Shown: piece after piece, positions 1 to 4,181 of the stretch
How the letters are laid out: every line of letters starts with the position of its first letter
Numbering within the stretch: position 1 is the first letter of the stretch
Origin: Candidatus Falkowiibacteriota bacterium
GTDB taxonomy: Archaea > Iainarchaeota > Iainarchaeia > Iainarchaeales > GCA-2688035
NCBI GenBank assembly: GCA_017610485.1
Contig: JAFCBY010000059.1
Span: 1 to 6,660 of the forward strand
Direction: 5' to 3'
Length of the DNA: 6,660 nucleotides
The notes under the pieces: model-generated
Seen by the model: only the letters and a program-made list of their open reading frames with translations
The model's database searches: none
What the model was told of the DNA's origin: nothing
Position numbers and translations under genes: made by a program

Positions 1-36
1 CAACCCTAGCCGGGTTTGCGGCTGCAGTTGAGACAG

Positions 37-95
37 AACTGTCGAGCGACCGAAGGGAACGAAGACAGTTCAACCCTAGCCGGGTTTGCGGCTGC
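37..95 (+). repeat. Two-hairpin repeat module, copy 1
   Basis: Hairpin 1 pairs AACTGTC (37-43) with GACAGTT (64-70) around GAGCGACCGAAGGGAACGAA (44-63). Hairpin 2 follows at once: AGCCG (78-82) pairs with CGGCT (89-93). A competing pairing for hairpin 2 is AACCC (72-76) with GGGTT (82-86). This copy has no T tract after hairpin 2, unlike the copy at 382-450. Strand is given as + only because the diverged copy is followed by T residues on that strand. Confidence 0.7.
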
Positions 96-106
96 AGTTG
101 AGACAG

Positions 107-165
107 AACTGTCGAGCGACCGAAGGGAACGAAGACAGTTCAACCCTAGCCGGGTTTGCGGCTGC
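107..165 (+). repeat. Two-hairpin repeat module, copy 2
   Basis: This copy is identical to the module at 37-95: hairpin 1 is 107-113 with 134-140 and hairpin 2 is 148-152 with 159-163. It is separated from copy 1 by the 11-base spacer AGTTGAGACAG. It marks the right end of the tandem array; the sequence after 165 no longer follows the unit. Confidence 0.7.
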
Positions 166-221
166 TGATGAAGGAAAGGGAGAAAGCCTAAGAACCCCGA
201 AGAAAGAAAGTGGAGGGGAAG

Positions 222-230
222 CTTTTTATT
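222..230 (+). promoter_or_regulatory. Possible TATA-like box upstream of the degraded ORF
   Basis: CTTTTTATT follows a purine-rich GGAGGGGAAG stretch that could serve as a BRE. In archaea, initiation usually falls about 25 bases downstream, here near 250-253, which coincides with the ATG at 253 and would give a leaderless message. A short inverted repeat, ATTGCA (228-233) and TGCAAT (249-254), spans the same interval. The match to the archaeal TATA consensus is only partial. Confidence 0.25.
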
Positions 231-252
231 GCACAAGGATCTTATTTTTGCA

Positions 253-361
253 ATGGACGAAAAGAAGGGAAGCAGAATTTACACGCCGTAGGAGATTGTT
301 GCCTACTACCAAAAAAAAGGGCAAATTGCCTCCTGAAATGCAGAAAAGAGTCAGAAAATAG
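253..361 (+). pseudogene. Possible degraded small protein gene (about 35 codons), unknown family
   Basis: From ATG 253 the frame reads MDEKKGSRIYTP, then meets TAG at 289-291, continues EIVAYYQKKG, and reaches an 8-A run at 311-318. Past that run the same frame soon stops (TGA 334-336), but the frame one base along continues as KLPPEMQKRVRK and ends at TAG 359-361. If the TAG was once GAG and the A run had seven residues, the product would read through as a 35-residue charged peptide containing two typical helix starts, TPEEI and PPEM. That reconstruction is my inference. I do not recognise the family, and a chance frame in non-coding DNA is a serious alternative. No ribosome binding site is seen before the ATG, so translation would have to be leaderless. 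Confidence 0.25.
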
Positions 362-381
362 ACGATTTTTAAAGCGAAGTC

Positions 382-450
382 AGGTCATTGAGCGACTGAA
401 AAGGAGCGAAATGACCTTCTTGCAACCCCAGCCGGGTTTGCGGCTTTTTT
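382..450 (+). repeat. Two-hairpin repeat module, copy 3 (diverged, with T tract)
   Basis: Hairpin 1 pairs AGGTCATT (382-389) with AATGACCT (410-417) around GAGCGACTGAAAAGGAGCGA (390-409). Compared with copies 1 and 2, the outer stem sequence is completely different yet fully complementary, while the GAGCGA-rich loop is kept. This is a compensatory pattern that supports a structured RNA or hairpin element. Inside the loop, CT/AG (396-397 with 402-403) replaces CC/GG of the other copies, again keeping the pairing. Hairpin 2 (430-445) follows after a 5-base insertion and runs into six T residues. Confidence 0.7.
430..450 (+). terminator. Likely transcription terminator: short hairpin and T6 tract
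   Basis: AGCCG (430-434) and CGGCT (441-445) form a 5-bp GC-rich stem with a 6-base loop, followed by TTTTTT ending at 450. Archaeal RNA polymerase terminates mainly at T tracts, so the run itself may be the active part. It would end transcripts entering from the left, before the rpo promoter region. The orientation fits + strand transcription only, because the other strand has no T run here. Confidence 0.55.
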
Positions 451-456
451 AGCAAG

Positions 457-507
457 CTTTAAATGGTTTTCTATTTTAAAAGTATTAAGTAATTATACAT
501 TTATTAG
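457..507 (+). promoter_or_regulatory. Probable promoter region of the rpoH-rpoB2-rpoB1-rpoA1 operon
   Basis: Directly after the terminator lies the most AT-rich stretch of the window. It contains several TATA-like candidates on the + strand: TTTAAAT at 458-464, TATTTTAAAAG at 472-482, and TTATACATTTATTA at 493-506. Initiation about 25 bases after any of these would fall between about 485 and 532, leaving a leader of roughly 110-155 bases before rpoH. I cannot decide between them from sequence alone. The placement between a terminator and the first gene of the operon is the main support. Confidence 0.45.
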
Positions 508-628
508 CGATTTTTCGGCTTTGAGCGTGAGGAATTGTTCGAAATTGGTGCCATCTAAATCAGTTGAATGAAGTTTGTCGGGTTTAGCTAGCGCCATGTA
601 TGCCGGAAGGTTACTTTAGTAAAGCCAC
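508..628 (+). other. Leader/intergenic stretch before rpoH, no gene recognised
   Basis: No RNA gene or riboswitch could be recognised. The TTCGAA at about 537-544 recalls a tRNA T-loop, but its flanks do not form a T stem. Two tiny frames begin near the right end: ATG 596 (7 codons, TAG at 617-619) and ATG 600 (12 codons, reading MPEGYFSKATEA, with its TGA at 636-638). The second runs across the rpoH ribosome binding site and stops two bases before the preferred rpoH start. Neither has a clear SD sequence of its own. Confidence 0.4.
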
Positions 629-633
629 GGAGG
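629..633 (+). promoter_or_regulatory. Ribosome binding site that decides the rpoH start
   Basis: GGAGG lies 7 bases before TTG 641 but only 1 base before TTG 635. The earlier in-frame codon is therefore an unlikely start. The next in-frame stop upstream is TAA at 620-622, so no ATG or GTG start is available. Confidence 0.75.
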
Positions 634-640
634 CTTGAAC

Positions 641-874
641 TTGCCCGCAGCAGAAGAAGTTAAACACTTTCTCATCCCAAAGCATTTTCTCTTAAGCAAG
701 GAGCAGGCAGCAGAGCTTCTTAAAAAATACAACCTGACCTTGGACCAGCTGCCAAAGATTTCAAGTAACGATGCGGCCATAGCTGTTTTCGATCCACAGC
801 ACGGCGAGATCGTCAAGATTGTGAGGGACAGCCCCACGGCCGGAAAATCTGTTTACTTTAGGCGGGTGATTTGA
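641..874 (+). CDS. rpoH: DNA-directed RNA polymerase subunit H (RpoH, Rpb5 C-terminal homologue)
   Basis: A 77-residue protein covering the whole length usual for archaeal RpoH, which corresponds to the C-terminal assembly domain of eukaryotic Rpb5. Family signatures are in order: the FLIPKHFLLS motif near the N-terminus, a helix AAELLKKYN, the QLPKIS segment with the following NDAAIAVF, then GEIVKIVRDSPTAGKSVYFR at the C-terminus, matching the VVKIxRxSxTAGxxxYYR signature. In the polymerase it sits at the lower jaw and contacts A''. Translation probably starts at TTG 641, placed by GGAGG at 629-633; TTG 635 would add two residues. It is the first gene of the operon, with its stop only 4 bases before rpoB2. 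A TTG start may keep expression low. Identification is firm; the exact start is less so. Confidence 0.96.
   Translation: MPAAEEVKHFLIPKHFLLSKEQAAELLKKYNLTLDQLPKISSNDAAIAVFDPQHGEIVKIVRDSPTAGKSVYFRRVI
865..870 (+). promoter_or_regulatory. Ribosome binding site for rpoB2 inside the end of rpoH
   Basis: GGTGAT lies within the last codons of rpoH, 8 bases before ATG 879, and matches the GGTGAT part of the archaeal SD consensus. Because it lies inside the upstream gene, ribosomes finishing rpoH pass over it, which suggests translational coupling. Confidence 0.7.
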
Positions 875-878
875 AGCA

Positions 879-2345
879 ATGCAGAACTGGGAATTGATTC
901 AGGCCTACTTCAGGGACAAAAACTTTGCCCAGATGGAGATAGACAGCTTTGACCAGTTCGTTGAAAAAAAGCTTCCGGAAATCGTTGAGGAAAATTCTGA
1001 AATCATTCCAAAGATTGAGGAAGTCAAAATTGAGCTCTCAGACATTGAAGTTGAGAAGCCAAAGATTGTTGAAGCAGACGGAAGCCCCCGATCCGAATTT
1101 TTTCCAATGGAGGCAAGAACCAGGAACAGGACATACTCTGGGCCCTTGTCCCTGACCATGAGGATGCTAAGGCGTGACGTTGAACAGGACATAAGGCGGG
1201 CTTACATCGGCGAGCTGCCGATAATGACCAAGTCAAAGCTTTGCTGGCTGAACGGCAAAAGCGAAGACGAACTTGTTGAGATGGGCGAAGACCCAATGGA
1301 TCCAGGCGGATACTTCATAATAAACGGCTCGGAAAAAGCCTTGATGACACAGGAAGTGCTTGCAAGCGACCGTGTCCTGATAACAGAGGGCTTGAAGGGC
1401 ATTGACGCAGAAGTCATCTCAACAAAGGGTGCATTCAAGGGAAGGGTTCGTGTTTCAAGAAAGTCGGACGGCCTGCTCTACATCACATTCCCGTCCTCAC
1501 CCAAGAAGCTGAAGCTCTTTGTCCTGCTTAAAGCCCTTGGCCTCAAGACACTAAGGGAATTCAAAGATGCTTTTTCGACAGAGAAAGAGCTGGAGAACGA
1601 CATTTTAATAAACTGGCAGAACACCTTTGTGAAAACAGAGGAAGAGGCATTGGACAGGATTGGAAAGTATGTTGCCCCAGGCCAGGTAATTGACTACAGG
1701 CTTAGGCGTGCACAAGAAGTTATTGACGCGTTTTTGCTGCCACATATTGGGCAGAATAAAGAGGACAGGCTTGCAAAAGCATACTATTTGACCATGATGG
1801 CAACCAAGGGCATTGAAAGGTACTATGGCCTAAGGGGAGAGGACGACAAGGACCACTATGCAAACAAGCGCCTTGAACTCTCGGGAAAGCTTATGGAGCA
1901 CTTGTTCAGGTACAGCTTCAAGTACTTCATTAAGGACTTGAAGTTCCAGATTGACAGAACTGTTACAAGGAGAAGAAAGCTGAACATAAGCACTGTTGTA
2001 AGGCCAGGCGCCGTAAGCGAAAGGATAAAATTTGCGATGTCGACAGGAAACTGGATTGGCCGCTCAACAGGGGTAAGCAAGTTTATGGACCGTGTCAATT
2101 ACCTGAGCCCCCTGACAGACTTGAGAAAGGTCAAAAGCCCCTTGAACAAGAACCGTGAGCTGTATGAGGCAAGGGATGTGCATGGTACCCACTGGGGAAG
2201 GCTTGGGCCGGTTGAAACGCCTGATGGCCCGCAATGCGGTCTTGTAAAAAATCTTGCGCTTATGGCAGAGGTTACGACAGAATCTGAAGAAGCTCCCATT
2301 GAGGAATTGCTTCACAAAAAGGGCGTAAAAATGAGGAAATTGTGA
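879..2345 (+). CDS. rpoB2: DNA-directed RNA polymerase subunit B'' (N-terminal half of RpoB)
   Basis: This 488-residue protein has the length and content of the B'' subunit in archaea with a split RpoB. It provides the protrusion, lobe and fork regions of the Rpb2-type subunit. Visible motifs in order: an N-terminal WELIQAYFRDK helix; IGELPIMTKSK at about 110-120; DPGGYFIINGSEKA at 141-154; RTVTRRRKL; the fork region with GRSTGVSKFMDRVNYLS at about 394-410; EARDVHGTHWGR; and PVETPDGPQCGLVKNLALM before a short charged tail. The split falls just after GLVKNLAL, as in other split RpoB proteins. Oddities: the usual HPTHWGRICPxETPEG reads HGTHWGRLGPVETPDG (His-Pro to His-Gly, Cys to Gly443, Glu to Asp449), and FMD replaces the usual LLD/VLD of archaea. 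It ends with TGA, and rpoB1 starts 6 bases later in the same frame. Confidence 0.98.
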   Translation: MQNWELIQAYFRDKNFAQMEIDSFDQFVEKKLPEIVEENSEIIPKIEEVKIELSDIEVEKPKIVEADGSPRSEFFPMEARTRNRTYSGPLSLTMRMLRRDVEQDIRRAYIGELPIMTKSKLCWLNGKSEDELVEMGEDPMDPGGYFIINGSEKALMTQEVLASDRVLITEGLKGIDAEVISTKGAFKGRVRVSRKSDGLLYITFPSSPKKLKLFVLLKALGLKTLREFKDAFSTEKELENDILINWQNTFVKTEEEALDRIGKYVAPGQVIDYRLRRAQEVIDAFLLPHIGQNKEDRLAKAYYLTMMATKGIERYYGLRGEDDKDHYANKRLELSGKLMEHLFRYSFKYFIKDLKFQIDRTVTRRRKLNISTVVRPGAVSERIKFAMSTGNWIGRSTGVSKFMDRVNYLSPLTDLRKVKSPLNKNRELYEARDVHGTHWGRLGPVETPDGPQCGLVKNLALMAEVTTESEEAPIEELLHKKGVKMRKL

Positions 2346-2351
2346 TTTTAT

Positions 2352-4175
2352 ATGACTACAAAAGGCAAGATTGCAAAAGTTTACATCAACGGAAGGCTTA
2401 TAGGGTTCCACGAGCACCCTGAAAAGCTTACCCAGGACCTTATTGCGACGAGACGAAGCAACGGCTTTGACCCCCAGGTCAACGTTGCATTCCACAAGGA
2501 CACAAACGAGCTCTACATCAATACTGATGCTGGCCGTGTCCAAAGGCCGGTAATTGTTGTGGAGAACGGAAAGCCCTCCATTAAGGAAGAGCATTTGAGG
2601 AAGGTTTCTGAGGGAAAGTTTTCCTGGCAGGATTTGGTAAAGCAGGGCTTTATTGAGTACCTTGACCCTGAAGAGGAAGAGAACGCTTTGATTGCCGCTG
2701 ATGAAAAGAGCCTGACCAAAGAGCACACGCACATGGAGATAAACCCCATTGCAATTTTGAGCCTGGTAACCTCAATGATTCCCTATGTCCAGCACGACAT
2801 GGCCGGAAAGGCATTGCACGGCGCAAAGATGTTCAAGCAAAGCCTTGGAATAAGCGGGATAAATTTTAATCTGAGAAGTGATACAGAGGGCTACTTGCTT
2901 TACTACCCCCAGAAGAGCCTTGTGAAAACCAAGACCATGAGCTTGCTTGACCTTGACAAAAGGCCGCAAACCCAGAACCTTGTTGTTGCAATTATTCCCT
3001 ACAGGATTTTTAACACGCTTGACGCTTTGGTCTTAAACAAGGCCTCTATTGAAAGGGGAGTCGGAAGAAGCGCCTACTACAGGACCTACGAAGGCATTCA
3101 GCATCGTTATCCAGGCGGGCAGACCGACAAGTTTGAGAGGCCAAACGAGGAAACCGTTGGCTATTTGGGAGAAGAACCCTACAAGAACGTTGGCGAAGAC
3201 GGCCTGGTTAACATCGGGCAGTTTGTGGGCGACAAGGAGATTGTTATAGGGAGAACTTCCCCGCCGAGATTTTTGGAGGAAATAAGCGAGTTTGGTGTAG
3301 TGAAGGAGAAAAGGCGCGACAGCAGTGTTTCAACAAGAAAGGGAAAGCCAGGCGTGGTTGACAGAGTTATGATTACCGAATCGGATGACGGAAACAAGCT
3401 TGCAAAGATTAAGATTAGGTCAACCATGGTTCCAGAAGTGGGGGACAAGTTCAGCAGCAGACACGGACAAAAGGGTGTTGTTGGCGCAATTATTCCGGAG
3501 GCAGACCTGCCTTTCACAGCGGACGGCGTAAAGCCAGATTTGATAATTAACCCGCACAGTATTCCAAGCAGAATGACTATGGGGCACTTGCTTGAGATGC
3601 TTGGAGGCAAGGTAAGCAGCCTGAAGGGAGACGAAATTGACGGGACCCCCTTCAGCAGCCTTGGAAAAGAGGAATTGATGCATATGCTTAAAGAAAAGGG
3701 CTTGAGGCACGACGGCAAGGAAACGTTTTACGATGGAGTAACAGGCGAGAGAATTACAGGAGAGGTTTTTATAGGAGTTATTGCCTACAGGCGGCTGTTT
3801 CACATGGTTGCTCACAAGATGCAGGCTCGTGCAAGAGGCCCTGTTCAGATTCTTACAAGGCAGCCAACAGAGGGAAAGGAAAAGGAAGGCGGCCTAAGGT
3901 TCGGTGAAATGGAAGGGGAAACCTTGGTAGGGCACGGGGCAGCAATGCTTTTGCAGGAAAAGTTTATTGAGGACAGTGACAGGGCAGTTGAGCTTGTTTG
4001 CGAAAAGTGCGGCGTGATTGGCGTACACGACCAAATAAGGAACAGAAAGTATTGTCCTCTGTGCGACAGCAGCAGGGTTTACCCTGTTGAGATGAGCTAT
4101 GGCTTCAAACTAATGCTTGATGAGCTAAAGGCTTTGGGCATTTTCCCGAAGATCGTAATAGGAGACAAGGCGTGA
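2352..4175 (+). CDS. rpoB1: DNA-directed RNA polymerase subunit B' (C-terminal half of RpoB)
   Basis: A 607-residue C-terminal half of the Rpb2-type subunit, carrying the wall, hybrid-binding and anchor regions and much of the active-centre floor. In order: KVYINGRLIGFHEHP near the start; EYLDPEEEEN; PYVQHDMAGKALHGAKM at about 144-160; YPQKSLVKT; the metal-B region PYRIFNTLDALVLNKASIERG at 216-236; RYPGGQTDKFERP; GDKFSSRHGQKG at 364-375 with both conserved lysines (K366, K374); IPSRMT with the substrate-contacting R407; TRQPTEGKEKEGGLRFGEMEGE; and a C-terminal zinc finger with C550, C553, C568 and C571. Several near-invariant positions are altered: Leu223 where Glu is expected in GYNxED, Lys153 for the NTP-contacting Arg, and EMEGE for EMERD. 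The reading frame is intact and the universal lysines and R407 are kept, so it looks functional. The SD is weak: GTGAT overlapping the rpoB2 stop. Confidence 0.98.
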   Translation: MTTKGKIAKVYINGRLIGFHEHPEKLTQDLIATRRSNGFDPQVNVAFHKDTNELYINTDAGRVQRPVIVVENGKPSIKEEHLRKVSEGKFSWQDLVKQGFIEYLDPEEEENALIAADEKSLTKEHTHMEINPIAILSLVTSMIPYVQHDMAGKALHGAKMFKQSLGISGINFNLRSDTEGYLLYYPQKSLVKTKTMSLLDLDKRPQTQNLVVAIIPYRIFNTLDALVLNKASIERGVGRSAYYRTYEGIQHRYPGGQTDKFERPNEETVGYLGEEPYKNVGEDGLVNIGQFVGDKEIVIGRTSPPRFLEEISEFGVVKEKRRDSSVSTRKGKPGVVDRVMITESDDGNKLAKIKIRSTMVPEVGDKFSSRHGQKGVVGAIIPEADLPFTADGVKPDLIINPHSIPSRMTMGHLLEMLGGKVSSLKGDEIDGTPFSSLGKEELMHMLKEKGLRHDGKETFYDGVTGERITGEVFIGVIAYRRLFHMVAHKMQARARGPVQILTRQPTEGKEKEGGLRFGEMEGETLVGHGAAMLLQEKFIEDSDRAVELVCEKCGVIGVHDQIRNRKYCPLCDSSRVYPVEMSYGFKLMLDELKALGIFPKIVIGDKA

Positions 4176-4177
4176 TC
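4172..4177 (+). promoter_or_regulatory. Ribosome binding site for rpoA1 overlapping the rpoB1 stop
   Basis: GTGATC includes the TGA stop of rpoB1 (4173-4175) and lies 4 bases before ATG 4182. It matches the 3' part of the archaeal SD GGAGGTGATC. A terminating ribosome would sit directly over it, favouring coupled translation of B' and A'. Confidence 0.6.
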
Positions 4178-4181
4178 CAAA

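Larger units (their letters stand above)
1..165. repeat. 70-bp perfect tandem repeat, 2.36 copies
   Basis: Positions 1-70 and 71-140 are identical, and 141-165 repeats the first 25 bases of the unit before the sequence diverges. The array probably continues to the left of the window, since the first unit starts exactly at the edge. Each unit holds two potential RNA hairpins: one with the inverted repeat AACTGTC/GACAGTT around a 20-base loop (37-70 and 107-140), and one at the start of the next unit with AGCCG/CGGCT (8-23, 78-93, 148-163). Any open reading frame across it has a repeated peptide with no recognisable domain, so I regard it as non-coding. Perfect identity suggests recent duplication, or an assembly artefact at a contig end. 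Confidence 0.93.

Noticed and set aside
1..165. A CRISPR array, from the tandem direct repeats
   Set aside because: The full 70-bp units are identical end to end, with no unique spacers between shorter repeats, and no cas gene is nearby.
6..236. A 76-codon minus strand reading frame over the tandem array
   Set aside because: It is made mostly of the translated repeat unit and exists because 70-bp repeats lack stops in that frame; no promoter or SD is seen.
86..361. A 91-codon + strand reading frame over the repeats
   Set aside because: Half of it is the tandem repeat and the rest is an arginine- and lysine-rich string with no domain; there is no ribosome binding site. Only its last codons overlap a plausible peptide, which fits better as the tail of the frame starting at 253.
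210..452. An 80-codon + strand reading frame ending in the terminator
   Set aside because: It runs through the hairpin module and the T tract, its composition is not protein-like, and there is no clear SD before its ATG.
525..560. A tRNA T-loop (TTCGAAA) followed by GCCA
   Set aside because: The bases on either side do not form a T stem, and no acceptor, D or anticodon arm could be built upstream.
2343..2351. A frameshift or nonsense error splitting one rpoB gene
   Set aside because: The break falls at the usual B''/B' boundary after GLVKNLAL, B' begins with a normal start region, and an SD-like GTGAT precedes ATG 2352. A natural gene split is the better explanation, though the shared frame is reported as a finding.
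2064..2732. A 222-codon minus strand frame across the rpoB2/rpoB1 junction
   Set aside because: It lies antisense to two certain polymerase genes and has no recognisable domain. It arises from codon bias on the coding strand. The same applies to the other long antisense frames, such as 3179-3718 and 6023-6505.
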